64,000 nucleotides of DNA from JAHFUI01 sp039931615. Its GTDB lineage: Bacteria; Acidobacteriota; Vicinamibacteria; Vicinamibacterales; CAVVIG01. Location of the stretch: contig JBDTRR010000002.1 of NCBI GenBank assembly GCA_039931615.1, forward strand, positions 156,315 to 220,314. Direction: 5' to 3'. The translations under genes and the position numbers were made by a program. The notes beneath the pieces are model-generated. The model worked only from the letters and a program-made list of their open reading frames with translations. It had not been told where the DNA came from and did no database searches. This document shows, one piece after another, positions 1 to 8,985 of the stretch. Every line of letters starts with the position of its first letter. The first letter of the stretch is position 1.

Positions 1-143
1 GCCGCGGACTTCTGCGGATCGGGGGCGACGAACCCGACGTGCTCCAAGCCTGAGGTCTTCAGCGGCAACTGCGACCCTTGGGCGGCCAACGCGGCCGGCG
101 CCGCCGCGATCATCGCCAGGACTTCCCGCCGGGTGAGCAGCAT
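1..143 (-). CDS. Secreted VOC (glyoxalase-like) family protein, 3' part outside window
   Basis: This is the N-terminal 47 residues of a protein that continues past the left edge. The start ATG (143) is preceded by a clear AGGAGG about 11 nt upstream. The N-terminus carries LLTRREVL followed by an alanine-rich stretch (AMIAAAPAALAAQ), which looks like a Tat-type or short Sec signal. The mature part begins with LEHVGFVAPDPQKSA, the usual first strand and helix of a vicinal-oxygen-chelate (glyoxalase/bleomycin-resistance fold) domain, whose first metal ligand is the His of LEHVG. The family includes dioxygenases, isomerases and lyases, so no reaction can be given from this fragment. The VOC assignment rests on one short block. 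Confidence 0.6.
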   Translation of the reverse strand, partial: MLLTRREVLAMIAAAPAALAAQGSQLPLKTSGLEHVGFVAPDPQKSA

Positions 144-239
144 CGACAAGCCGAACCTCCTGCGGGCGGCGTGCGGGCGCCCGAGATTGTGACGAGACGT
201 TCTGCGACGACCTGGCTTTCCCGTTCCGTGGGCGGGAGC

Positions 240-3179
240 TCAGAAATCGATCTGCCCGCTCACCCGCGCGAACCGGGCGTCCATCACCGTGGTCGGCCTC
301 AGCCAGGTCGGGCCGAAGGTCTGCAGATATCCCTGGGCGACATTCGAGTTCATCACGTTGAAGATGTCGACGCCGACCTGTGTCCGGGTTCGTCCGAACC
401 GCAGGACTTTCGCGACCCGGAAATCGACCTGGTTGATGCGGTCGCCGAAAAGCGTCTGCGGGGCAATCAGGTTCACGGTTACGCTGCTGGCGCCGCCCGC
501 CAACGGCCGGCCCAGTGTTTGCGCCACCGTTGCGCTCGGTACGACTAGGTTCGCGGCCAGACTGGCGCCCGGCAGGCTCTGGATCGTTGAGCTCACCTGA
601 ACATCCACCTTCGGGATGGTGTACGACACGAGGCCCTTGAACTGCGTGGCGAACGGCGCCACCACACGGCAGAAACGACGGCTGGGCGAATCGAGTTTCG
701 GGTTGACGTCGCAGTTGTCGGTCACCGCACGGCCGGTGCTCGTGCCGCCCTGGAACAGCAGGCTGTTCCGCATGCGGCCGCTGATGTTGAGATCCACGCC
801 GTGCCAATAGCTGATGCGATTCCCGTAGTCCTCCGCCGGGGCGACCAGTTCGTCCGACTGTCCGAACTTCGCCGCACTGATCTCCCACAGATCATCAATC
901 CTGTAACCACCGCCGTCCGGGAGACGCGAGTCGAGCGGCGCGACGATGCTGTACTGGCTGTAGTCCGCGGGCACGACGAGGAGATTGTCCGTTGCTGTGA
1001 AATTGCCGAACATTCGCCGGTGATACGTGATCTCGGCCGAGAGACGCGGCAGGATTTCGCGCTGGACGCCGACCGCCAGCTGCGTATCGGCCGGACGCAC
1101 GCCCCATCCGTTGAGCAGCCGGGGGTCGTACTTCGTGCCCGCCACCGTGCTCCCGAACAGCTGATTCGACCAGGCCCCGCATTCATCATTCAGCGCCGGG
1201 TTCATCAGATCGCAGTCGGGCACGAAATTACGGTTCGCGTCGGTCCAGGTGCGCGTCGTCGAGGTCACGCGCAGCGCGATCGGATTGGTGGCGTTGAAGA
1301 TCCCGCCGATCTGCAACGCATCCCGGTACTGGCCGCCGCTCACGCGCAGCGACGTCCTGCCGTTGCCGAACAGGTCGTAGGCCATCCCGCCCCGCAGTGA
1401 GATGTCGTTGTAGGCATCGATCCCTTCGGACGCGGGAATCGTCGTCCCGACCGGGACGAAGCGCGAGGGGCCGAACGGACTTTCGACGTTGTAGCTCCAC
1501 GCGCGATCGAAGCGGACAGCCCCCTGCACCGATAACCGGCCGGCATTCCAGCTGTCCTGAGCGTAGAGTGCCGTCCCTTTCACACGGTCGTTGTTCAGTA
1601 CCGGATTCACCCGCATGGTCAGCTGGTTCGGAACACCGTTGCTGAAGCGGTAGGCCAGGGACGGAAAGGGGAACAACGTGCCACCATCCGTCGAGAGGAA
1701 CTGCCCCTCGTAGCCGACCTTCATGCTGTGGGCGCCGGTGACGTAGGACAGTGCGGCGCGCCATCGGGGTGCCGTCGCGAGATTCCGGAGCCAGCCTCCC
1801 GACCGGTAGGTCAATCCCGGAATGAGCCCAAGTTGATCCGTGACCGGAATGAGATCGGCGTTCCGGTTCTGCCGTCCATACTTCGTGCGCATCTGCGCGA
1901 AGCCGGCTTCCGCCAGCAGCCGGCTCGTAATCGGCGACGACCACGTGACCTGGTGGAACCGCTGAAAGTCGGTATCCCAGGTGCCGCCGGAGGCCTCCGG
2001 GGCCACCGTCGGCGAACCACCGGCCACGCACTCCAGGCACATCTTCTGCTCGTCCCAGAAGATGTTGAACTTGTTGCGGGGGGTGGCCTGCCACGTCAGG
2101 CGCAGCGGCACGTTGGTCCAGGTGCCGTCGTATATCGCGCGCTTGTTCAGGTCGGGTTCGTAGGTCCACGCGTTGGGATTGCCGTCGTTCGTGTTGTAGT
2201 ACATCCCCGACACGTACAGACGCGTGATCTGGCGTTTGGTCGAGAGAAAGAACCAGAGCCGATCGCGGAGAATGGGGCCGCCAACGGCGCCGTTCGCCTC
2301 CCACGTCTTGATCAGCTCATTCGGATCTCTCAGACCGGCGTTCCGCAGTTCCTGCGTGAGGTTGCTCCCCTGCATCGCGCTGTTGGCGCCGCTGAAGAAG
2401 AACGAGCCGGTGAAAGTATTACCCCCTGTTCGCGGCACGACGTTCATGGTCGGCCCGCCCGTTTCCGCCTCGCCGAGCGCGCCCGACAAGGTGTAGGCAA
2501 GTTCCTGCGCATTGGCCACGTCCACCTGGTAGTTGGAGACGCCGGCGCCGCCGCGCACGGAACCCGCATTCATGCCGTCGACCATCACGCGCCCCTCGGT
2601 CTGCGGGCCGCCGTGGATCGCGAAGGTCCTCGTCGCAGGGCTGTTCAGGCCGCCGACATCCTGAGTGCCACCCGCAGTCACGCCGGGCGCGAGGCCGATC
2701 ATGGTCTGGTAGGTGCGCGCGCTCGGAATCGCCGACAGCAAGTCGCGATTGACCACCTGTTCGCGACGCGCGGTCTTCACGTCGACAACCGGGCTTTCGG
2801 CGGTGACAGTGAGCGTCTCCGCCAGCGTTCCCACCGGCAGGTTGGCATCGACGGTGGCGGTAAATCGTCCTGACAGCTCGATGCCTTCACGCTTGATGGT
2901 CGAAAAGCCGGTGAGCGAGAACGTCACGATGTACGTGCCGGGCCTCAGGTCGACGATCCGGAACTGGCCCGTGCCATCGGTCACCACCGACCGCACGCGC
3001 TCGATCAGCGCCGGACTGGTCGCCTCGACCGTCACCCCGGGGAGCACGGCTCCTGACGCGTCTTTCGCGGTGCCGGTAATGGTGGCCTGAGCCCTGACGA
3101 TGGCGGGGAGCATCAGGAGGGAAACCAACACCGTCGCGGTCACGCACCCGCAACGCATCCTGTTTGCGTAGTGATCCAT
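240..3179 (-). CDS. TonB-dependent receptor with N-terminal carboxypeptidase-regulatory domain (Oar/SusC-like)
   Basis: This 979-residue outer-membrane protein starts at ATG 3179, which has AGGAG 8 nt upstream; an earlier in-frame start lacks that support. Residues 1-31 form a signal peptide (LVSLLMLPAIVRAQ). Residues about 32-115 are a carboxypeptidase-regulatory-like Ig fold (TITGTAKDASGAVLPGVTVEA, GTYIVTFSLTGFST). A plug domain follows (NRDLLSAIPSARTYQ), then a long beta-barrel rich in aromatic and Asn residues that ends in the outer-membrane signature GQIDF with terminal Phe. This class is very abundant in Acidobacteriota and normally imports or binds large substrates with TonB-ExbBD energy. 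No SusD partner is adjacent, so the substrate is unknown. A plausible TTGACA promoter lies upstream. Confidence 0.9.
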   Translation of the reverse strand: MDHYANRMRCGCVTATVLVSLLMLPAIVRAQATITGTAKDASGAVLPGVTVEATSPALIERVRSVVTDGTGQFRIVDLRPGTYIVTFSLTGFSTIKREGIELSGRFTATVDANLPVGTLAETLTVTAESPVVDVKTARREQVVNRDLLSAIPSARTYQTMIGLAPGVTAGGTQDVGGLNSPATRTFAIHGGPQTEGRVMVDGMNAGSVRGGAGVSNYQVDVANAQELAYTLSGALGEAETGGPTMNVVPRTGGNTFTGSFFFSGANSAMQGSNLTQELRNAGLRDPNELIKTWEANGAVGGPILRDRLWFFLSTKRQITRLYVSGMYYNTNDGNPNAWTYEPDLNKRAIYDGTWTNVPLRLTWQATPRNKFNIFWDEQKMCLECVAGGSPTVAPEASGGTWDTDFQRFHQVTWSSPITSRLLAEAGFAQMRTKYGRQNRNADLIPVTDQLGLIPGLTYRSGGWLRNLATAPRWRAALSYVTGAHSMKVGYEGQFLSTDGGTLFPFPSLAYRFSNGVPNQLTMRVNPVLNNDRVKGTALYAQDSWNAGRLSVQGAVRFDRAWSYNVESPFGPSRFVPVGTTIPASEGIDAYNDISLRGGMAYDLFGNGRTSLRVSGGQYRDALQIGGIFNATNPIALRVTSTTRTWTDANRNFVPDCDLMNPALNDECGAWSNQLFGSTVAGTKYDPRLLNGWGVRPADTQLAVGVQREILPRLSAEITYHRRMFGNFTATDNLLVVPADYSQYSIVAPLDSRLPDGGGYRIDDLWEISAAKFGQSDELVAPAEDYGNRISYWHGVDLNISGRMRNSLLFQGGTSTGRAVTDNCDVNPKLDSPSRRFCRVVAPFATQFKGLVSYTIPKVDVQVSSTIQSLPGASLAANLVVPSATVAQTLGRPLAGGASSVTVNLIAPQTLFGDRINQVDFRVAKVLRFGRTRTQVGVDIFNVMNSNVAQGYLQTFGPTWLRPTTVMDARFARVSGQIDF

Positions 3180-3270
3180 ACAGCGAGCTCCTGGCCACAT
3201 CGCCGTGGCGTGCATTTCAAAACGGATGTTCGAGAAGCGACCCCCCTGTTCCGACGTGAGCGAGGGGCCA

Positions 3271-3299
3271 AGGCTACTGCCGGCGAAAGGTCATGTCAA
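3271..3299 (-). promoter_or_regulatory. Candidate sigma-70 promoter for the TonB receptor
   Basis: Read on the minus strand, a consensus TTGACA (3299-3294) is followed after 17 nt by TAGCCT (3276-3271), giving a start site near 3264 and a leader of about 85 nt. The -35 box overlaps a small dyad, CATGTC-4-GACATG (3292-3307), that could be an operator. The -10 box is only a partial match. Confidence 0.4.
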
Positions 3300-3346
3300 C
3301 CGACATGTCCCACGTCTGAACACCGCGGCTGCTACAGTACGCGGGC

Positions 3347-3949
3347 ATGGATTGGTATGAGCCTGAAGTGCGGGAGCTGGAGCTGGCGCTCGCGCAGCAG
3401 CCGCGGCCGCCGGACCCGGCGGTGTTCTACGGCAGTTCATCGTTTCGCATCTGGAGGACTCTGGCAGAAGACCTCGGCAGTTTTCGTGCGGTGAATCTCG
3501 GCTTCGGCGGCTCGACTCTACAGGCCTGCGACCATTTCTTCGAACGACTCGTGCTGCCGATGCACCCCGCGTCGCTGGTGGTCTACGCGGGCGACAACGA
3601 CCTGGGCGACGGCCGCCGTCCGGAGCAGGTCGTCGATTCGTTTCGCGCGCTCCTCGCCAAAGTACTGCGCGACCTCGGGTCCTGTCCCTTTGGTTTCGTG
3701 TCGATCAAGCCCAGCCCCAGCCGCCTGGCCTTGCTCCCTCGCATTCGCCAGACCAACAACGCGATCCGACAGGAGTTGGGACGGCATCCGACGGCCTTCT
3801 TCATCGACGTGTTCGAGCCGATGCTCGACCGCCGCGGGCAGCTGCGGCCAGAGCTCTTCCTCGAGGACGGCCTGCATCTGGCCCGGCCCGGCTACGATCT
3901 GTGGGCGGCGGTCTTCCGACCGTTCCGGCACAGAATCATTGCCCGGTAG
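3347..3949 (+). CDS. SGNH/GDSL-family hydrolase
   Basis: This 200-residue protein has the conserved SGNH blocks in order. FYGSSSFRIW holds the block I nucleophile serine, NLGFGGSTL the block II glycine, YAGDNDLGDG the block III GxND asparagine, and EDGLHLARPGY the block V Asp and His. It has no signal peptide and is the usual size for a cytoplasmic single-domain lipase/esterase of this superfamily. It probably cleaves an ester of a lipid or acylated sugar; the substrate is not predictable. The start ATG lies close to a TACAGT hexamer (about 3332), which could mean a very short leader. It is divergent from the TonB receptor and convergent with the DUF456 gene. Confidence 0.85.
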   Translation: MDWYEPEVRELELALAQQPRPPDPAVFYGSSSFRIWRTLAEDLGSFRAVNLGFGGSTLQACDHFFERLVLPMHPASLVVYAGDNDLGDGRRPEQVVDSFRALLAKVLRDLGSCPFGFVSIKPSPSRLALLPRIRQTNNAIRQELGRHPTAFFIDVFEPMLDRRGQLRPELFLEDGLHLARPGYDLWAAVFRPFRHRIIAR

Positions 3950-3968
3950 TCTCCAGACGTTCACGCGC

Positions 3969-4502
3969 TCAAGACACGAACCACGCCGTCAGGAAAATAC
4001 CGACCATCGCGAAGGCGAGGCCGACTTTTACGACGGTGCCGATGAGAAAGCCGAGCCAGGCGGCAACCCCGGCGCGGCCGGCGCGGCCGAGGTCGCGATG
4101 GGCGGTCAGTTCGCCGATGACGGCGCCAGCGAAGGGTCCGATAATCAGCCCGGGCAGCCCGAAGAACACACCAGCGATGGTCCCGATGGCGGCGCCGGCC
4201 ATGGCGCGTTTCGTCGTGCCCAGGCGCTTCATGCCGAGTGCCATCGTGGCGATGTCAACGACGTACGAGGCGACCGTCACGATGCCGAGCAGAACGATCG
4301 TGCCGGCACCGACCCGCATGAAACCGTCCGCCCAGGCGGCAAGCAGGAGCCCCGCGAATATCAGGACGGTTCCAGGAAGGGCCGGGAGGACGACCCCCGC
4401 GAGGCCGACGACAACGAGGACGACAGCGAGCGCCCAGATCACGGGAGCATGATGAAGGATCGGCCCGGCCGTTGCCAAGTGCGGCCCGAGGAGGGTCGAC
4501 AC
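3969..4502 (-). CDS. DUF456 family membrane protein
   Basis: This small integral membrane protein of 177 residues has about five hydrophobic segments. It contains the glycine-rich blocks typical of DUF456: VVLPALPGTVLIFAGLL near residue 37, and IAGVFFGLPGLIIGPFAGA near residue 110, followed by the GELTAHRDLGRAGRAG stretch. The family has no established biochemical role. The predicted start is GTG 4502, whose AGGAGG sits only 2-3 nt upstream. That is too close for a good ribosome site, so translation may begin a few codons later, for example at GTG in PVIWALAV. It overlaps nothing and is convergent with the SGNH hydrolase. Confidence 0.75.
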   Translation of the reverse strand: MSTLLGPHLATAGPILHHAPVIWALAVVLVVVGLAGVVLPALPGTVLIFAGLLLAAWADGFMRVGAGTIVLLGIVTVASYVVDIATMALGMKRLGTTKRAMAGAAIGTIAGVFFGLPGLIIGPFAGAVIGELTAHRDLGRAGRAGVAAWLGFLIGTVVKVGLAFAMVGIFLTAWFVS

Positions 4503-4629
4503 TCCCTCCTGCCGGCAGACGGCCAGGCCGAGTCCAGGCCCGGCGTTCGAATTTCCTCTGTGCGTCGTTACTCCACACAGGGCGTATTGTCAGCGGATTC
4601 GGGTCCCGTCCCATGTGTCTGGAGGAAAC

Positions 4630-5517
4630 ATGTTTGAGCCCCGCCGTGCGTTGCTGCTCGCCGCGCTCACGCTGATGGTGGCACCGTGCGGCCTCACCGC
4701 CCAGCCGGCCGAGAAGGTCAGCATTGGCCAGCTGCCCGCGCCCGGCCAGACCATCAGAGTGAAGACGACCCAGGACGTGAACATGGAAATGACGATGGTG
4801 GGCCTTCCGCCGGGCGGCGGAACGCCACCGGGCCCGATGAAGAGCCTTGGCACCATGGTCTTCGAAGGGACGCAACGGGTCACCGGACCGGATGCGGACG
4901 GCCGCCTGTCCGTGGACCTGAACTACGACCGGATCAGCGCCGGCCTGACGATGAATGGGCGGCCGGTGCCCTCCCTGAACGCACTCGACACGCTCAAGGG
5001 CAAGACGTTCACGATCGTCGTCGACGCGCAAGGCAAGGTCGTGGACTTCAAATTCCCCGACAATGTCACCGCCATCGCGCCGACACTGAAGGAGATGATG
5101 ACGGCGATGATGGACGGCGGGCCAACGATCTCCATCGCGGTTGGCGAAACCATCACCGTGCCGCTGAACTTCACTCTGACGGCGACGATGCCCGGCGCCC
5201 CGCCGATGAGCATGGTTGGAGAACGGACATTCACTCTGCTGTCGATCGCCCGCGTCGATGGCGAGCGCATCGCCAGCCTCGAATACAGATTGGCAGCGAA
5301 ACGGATCGCCATGGCGATGCCGGGCCCAGACGGTCCGGGCACGATGCTGGCCGACTTCTCGACGACCGGCATTGGCACGACGCAGTGGAACCTGGATCGC
5401 GGTTACCTGGTGTCCTCCGATCTGACCTCGACCACCGACGGCACCATGACCGGCCCGATCGGCATGACGATTCACGGCACCATTCGAATCGTCACCGAAG
5501 GGTCGCCCAGCCCATAG
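4630..5517 (+). CDS. Secreted hypothetical protein, DUF6263-like
   Basis: This 295-residue protein starts at ATG 4630, which has GGAGGAAAC immediately upstream; an ATG five codons earlier is unlikely to be used. Residues 1-22 are a Sec signal peptide (ALLLAALTLMVAPCGLTAQ). The mature part is all-beta in character. It has alternating hydrophobic stretches, a Gly/Pro-rich loop (GLPPGGGTPPGP) and long runs of Thr/Met, and it ends with repeated TTDGTMTGPIGMTIHG-like strands. The layout resembles DUF6263-type periplasmic proteins, which have no known function. I see no catalytic motif. The next gene starts 44 nt downstream on the same strand, so the two may be cotranscribed. Confidence 0.7.
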   Translation: MFEPRRALLLAALTLMVAPCGLTAQPAEKVSIGQLPAPGQTIRVKTTQDVNMEMTMVGLPPGGGTPPGPMKSLGTMVFEGTQRVTGPDADGRLSVDLNYDRISAGLTMNGRPVPSLNALDTLKGKTFTIVVDAQGKVVDFKFPDNVTAIAPTLKEMMTAMMDGGPTISIAVGETITVPLNFTLTATMPGAPPMSMVGERTFTLLSIARVDGERIASLEYRLAAKRIAMAMPGPDGPGTMLADFSTTGIGTTQWNLDRGYLVSSDLTSTTDGTMTGPIGMTIHGTIRIVTEGSPSP

Positions 5518-5561
5518 AGCGCAGACCATCCGACCGATTCCCGGGACGGACGCGCGATAGT

Positions 5562-7100
5562 ATGCGACAGGACATGTCGCGTCGTGATCAGGTCGCGTCG
5601 GGAATCGCCAGCATCTCGCGGTATCGCCTTCTTGCCATCTGCCTCGCTGTCGGCATCGTGTCGCTGGTCGTGGCCTCCCGCGCCGAAGAGCGATTTCGCG
5701 AAGTCTCCGATGGCGCCATCCTGGAAATCTCCACCATCGAAGCGCTCAACGGGCGCCAGCTCCTGGGGCCCTATTCACGGTTCGGCTGGAATCATCCGGG
5801 TCCTCTGTACTTCTATCTTCAAGCCCCGTGGTACCTCGCGAGCGGAATGCACACGGCTGGCATGCAGGCCGGCGCTCTGGCCATCAATCTGGCCGCCCTC
5901 GGGATCATCGCCTTCCTCTGCGTGCAACGACTCCGTCCGTCACTCGGTGCGTCAGTGTCATTGTTCATGGCGCTGTATGTCATCAGGGTTCCCGATCTCC
6001 TGGTCAGCGCCTGGAACCCACACGTCATCATCCTGCCGATGATCGCGGTCACGCTGCTGCTTGGGGTGTTCGCCGAGACGGGACAGCGATCGCTTCTCTA
6101 CGGTGCGATTGCCGGCAGCTCCTTCATCGTCCAAACCCACATCGCGATGGCCCCGCTGGTCGCGGCACTCGGGATCATGGCGTGCGTCGCCCAACGCCGC
6201 GCCGTGTCGGCATCGGCCTGGCGGTTGACTGGCCTCGGTGTGGCGCTGTGGGCCCCGGTGCTGCTCGAGCAGGCCACCCGCCATCCTGGGAATCTGTTCA
6301 GACTGGTGACGTTCTTCACGCGCGACGCACCCCCTGGCCAGCGCTTCGGGGAAGCCATCACGGCATGGGCGACAGAACTCACCCGGTTCGGCGCCGGTCA
6401 CGTCACGCTGGCGATGGGATACGACTTCCACCCGGTGGTCATGCCGTGGCGACTGGCTGGCGCCCTCTGTGAGCTGTCGATATTGGCGGCGCTGGCGGTT
6501 CGGAGCAGGAGAATCCGCCCCGACGCCGACAGGTGGGTCATCGCGACGGCGTGGCTGGCATCGCTCGTGGCGTTGGCCGCCGTCTCCAGGGTCTCTGGTC
6601 AACTCGTTGACCATGAAGTGTTCTGGATCTCCGCGATCGGCGCGTTGAATGCGGCCGTCATCGTCGGCGCGATTTGCCAGATTGCGTCTGACCGATGGCA
6701 GCTGGCCGCGTCGACCCTGGCGGCGATCCGCTGGTACGCCGTCCTGGCGACGCTTGTGCTGAGTGTCTACCTCGGAGCGTCGGGCATGCGGGACGTGTTG
6801 CACCGGCCCCGGACACTCGACGACCACGCCGTCGACGTCATCACCGAACGCATCCAGCGGGCGATGTCAGAGCTCCAGTCGCACCGCCCGCTGTTTCGAA
6901 TGGAGTCCGGCATCCGGCCGATCGCGGTCGGCTCGCTCCTCCGGCTCCACAGGGGTCACCTGCGATTCGCCGTCGATGCGGAATGGGTCCATATGATCGG
7001 CGAGTCTTTCCGGCCGAATGGAGGAGAGGACTCCGTCATCACGATTTCCGGAACGGCGGCGGCTCCCCGTGTGATCGCCACGAGGAGGCGGCCGCAATAG
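5562..7100 (+). CDS. Polytopic membrane protein, GT-C glycosyltransferase-like
   Basis: This 512-residue protein is predicted to start at ATG 5562 (a second ATG follows at 5574). It has about ten transmembrane segments. After TM1 (LLAICLAVGIVSLVVASRAE) comes a large loop with LLGPYSRFGWNHPGPLYFYL, a block I recognise from uncharacterised relatives of the ArnT/PMT (GT39) glycosyltransferases that use polyprenyl-phosphate sugars. The classical Asp-Glu pair of GT39 enzymes in the first loop is not obvious, so catalysis is uncertain. The soluble C-terminal part after about residue 410 may be periplasmic. It is possibly cotranscribed with the secreted protein upstream. Glycosyltransferase function is an inference from topology and one motif. 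Confidence 0.6.
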   Translation: MRQDMSRRDQVASGIASISRYRLLAICLAVGIVSLVVASRAEERFREVSDGAILEISTIEALNGRQLLGPYSRFGWNHPGPLYFYLQAPWYLASGMHTAGMQAGALAINLAALGIIAFLCVQRLRPSLGASVSLFMALYVIRVPDLLVSAWNPHVIILPMIAVTLLLGVFAETGQRSLLYGAIAGSSFIVQTHIAMAPLVAALGIMACVAQRRAVSASAWRLTGLGVALWAPVLLEQATRHPGNLFRLVTFFTRDAPPGQRFGEAITAWATELTRFGAGHVTLAMGYDFHPVVMPWRLAGALCELSILAALAVRSRRIRPDADRWVIATAWLASLVALAAVSRVSGQLVDHEVFWISAIGALNAAVIVGAICQIASDRWQLAASTLAAIRWYAVLATLVLSVYLGASGMRDVLHRPRTLDDHAVDVITERIQRAMSELQSHRPLFRMESGIRPIAVGSLLRLHRGHLRFAVDAEWVHMIGESFRPNGGEDSVITISGTAAAPRVIATRRRPQ

Positions 7101-7263
7101 GGGCGCTATTCTCATCGGTCGTCCGGCGCCGGTCACCAGTACAGAATCGAAGTCTGTCTCCGCGAACGCCGGGTTCGATTTGCTCGCCCGCGTCGTTATG
7201 ATGTGCAGCACCGACGAGGCCGCGCGTGTCGGGGATCACCGCACCACGACAGCGGGAGGGCAG

Positions 7264-8970
7264 ATGGCATCGAGTGATTTCCAGGTCACCGGCAAGAGCG
7301 CGAAGGCGCTGTTCACGCTGAAACTTCATCGCGGCGACGGCATGTGTCTCCTGGCGATGAACTGGAAGAACGGACAACCGCCGGACGACTTCGTCGGTTT
7401 CGGCATCGAATCCAGGCCGCCGGACGACGACACGTTCTTCGCGCTGCACAACCGCCTCGCCTTCGCGGCGGCGGGGGGCGCAGTGAATGCGCTGCAGCTC
7501 TCGACGCTCATCTCGCCGATTCAGAAGTTCCGGTGGGTGCATTTTCCACGCAACGCCAGCCTGGACGGACCGTTCACCTACCGCGTGACGCCGATCTTCA
7601 TGGATGCCGACGACCGGCTCAGCCAGGGCGAGCCCCAGGAAGCCGCCATCGAGCTGCGGCGCGAGACGTATCCCGGCCAGTTGAATGTCACCTTCACCAG
7701 GGGCTTCGTCTCGTCGCAAGCCTTCGTCGACCGCTTCGAGAAGTCCGGCAGGATCGACACGCTCATGCCCAAGACGGCGAAGGACGGATTGACGTTCAAG
7801 GCAACGCATCCCAAAAAGGACGAGGCGCTCGCCTGGATGGGCTTCGAAGCGCGCGAGACCATCCTCGAACTGCTCGATCGGGCGATCAAGGAGAAGGCCG
7901 AGGTCCGCGTCGTGGCCTACGATCTCAGCGAGCCGGAAGTCGTCGGCCGCTTCGCCAGGCTGAAGAAACAGCTGCGAATCATCATCGACGACAGCGCGGA
8001 GCACGGCGCCGCCGACTCCGGCGAATCACAGGCAGCGACGCGCCTCACGAGGACCGCCGGCACGGCGAACGTCAAGCGTCAGCACATGAAGAGCCTCCAG
8101 CACAACAAGATGATCATCGTCAACGGAGCGAAGACGAAGAAGGTCGTCTTCGGGTCGACCAACCTGAGCTGGCGCGGCCTCTACGTCCAGGCCAACAACG
8201 CCCTCGTGGTGCAGGGGAAGAAGCCCGTCGACCTGGCGCTGGCCGCGTTCGACAATTACTTCGATCAGGAAGACGGGTTCGAGGATACCGGCTCGGCCAG
8301 GCTGGTCGGTCTCGGCCTTGACAACATCGACGCCAAGGTGGCGTTCTCGCCCCATTCAGCGGCAAACGCGCTCCTCGAGACCATCGGCGAGGACATCGGC
8401 CGGACCACCTCGTGCCTGTTCTACTCGCTGGCGTTCCTCTCGATCACACCCGGCATCATCAAGGAGACTCTCAAGCAGGTCTCCAAGCAGCCCGGCATCT
8501 TCGTCTACGGCATCGCTGACAAGAAGGTGGGGGGCATCGACCTGCAGATGCCGAACGGCAACATCGCCCCGGTGTTCGCGTCGGCGCTCGACAAGAACGT
8601 CCCGGCGCCATTCAACAAGGAGCCGGCCGGCGGCGGCGGCAACCGCATGCATCACAAGTTCGTGGTGATCGACTTCGACCAGCCGACCGCGCGCGTCTAC
8701 CTCGGCTCCTACAACTTCTCGAACCCGGCCGACCGCAAGAACGGCGAGAACCTGGTCGTGATCCGCGACCGCCGCGTGGCGGTGTCCTACACCGTCGAGG
8801 CCCTGCGCATCTTCGACCACTATCATTTCCGCGTCGTACAGAAGGAAGCGCAGCAGGCGAAGAAGACGCTCCAGCTCGCCAGGCCGCCGCGCCAGGCAGG
8901 CGCGACGCCGTGGTTCACCGAAGACTACACGGATCCGCGCAAGATCCGGGACCGCGAGCTGTTCGCGTAG
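7264..8970 (+). CDS. Phospholipase D-like (HKD) domain protein
   Basis: This 568-residue cytoplasmic protein starts at ATG 7264 with GGGAGGG just upstream; an in-frame ATG 28 codons earlier lacks a ribosome site. It has two HKD-type blocks: HNKMIIVN followed by FGSTNLSWRG around residue 280, and HHKFVVID followed by YLGSYNFSNPADRKNGEN around residue 465. This is the pseudo-dimeric layout of the PLD superfamily, which includes phospholipases, nucleases and transphosphatidylases. In the first block the usual Asp is Asn, so that half may be impaired. Ahead of the PLD part is about 200 residues I do not recognise. There is no signal peptide, which makes a nuclease or DNA-linked role as likely as a lipid one. 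Confidence 0.8.
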   Translation: MASSDFQVTGKSAKALFTLKLHRGDGMCLLAMNWKNGQPPDDFVGFGIESRPPDDDTFFALHNRLAFAAAGGAVNALQLSTLISPIQKFRWVHFPRNASLDGPFTYRVTPIFMDADDRLSQGEPQEAAIELRRETYPGQLNVTFTRGFVSSQAFVDRFEKSGRIDTLMPKTAKDGLTFKATHPKKDEALAWMGFEARETILELLDRAIKEKAEVRVVAYDLSEPEVVGRFARLKKQLRIIIDDSAEHGAADSGESQAATRLTRTAGTANVKRQHMKSLQHNKMIIVNGAKTKKVVFGSTNLSWRGLYVQANNALVVQGKKPVDLALAAFDNYFDQEDGFEDTGSARLVGLGLDNIDAKVAFSPHSAANALLETIGEDIGRTTSCLFYSLAFLSITPGIIKETLKQVSKQPGIFVYGIADKKVGGIDLQMPNGNIAPVFASALDKNVPAPFNKEPAGGGGNRMHHKFVVIDFDQPTARVYLGSYNFSNPADRKNGENLVVIRDRRVAVSYTVEALRIFDHYHFRVVQKEAQQAKKTLQLARPPRQAGATPWFTEDYTDPRKIRDRELFA

Positions 8971-8985
8971 ACAACACCGGCGGCA

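Noticed and set aside
240..3215. Possible start at 3215 for the first TonB receptor
   Set aside because: It adds 12 residues without hydrophobic character and has no ribosome site, while ATG 3179 has both AGGAG and an intact signal peptide.
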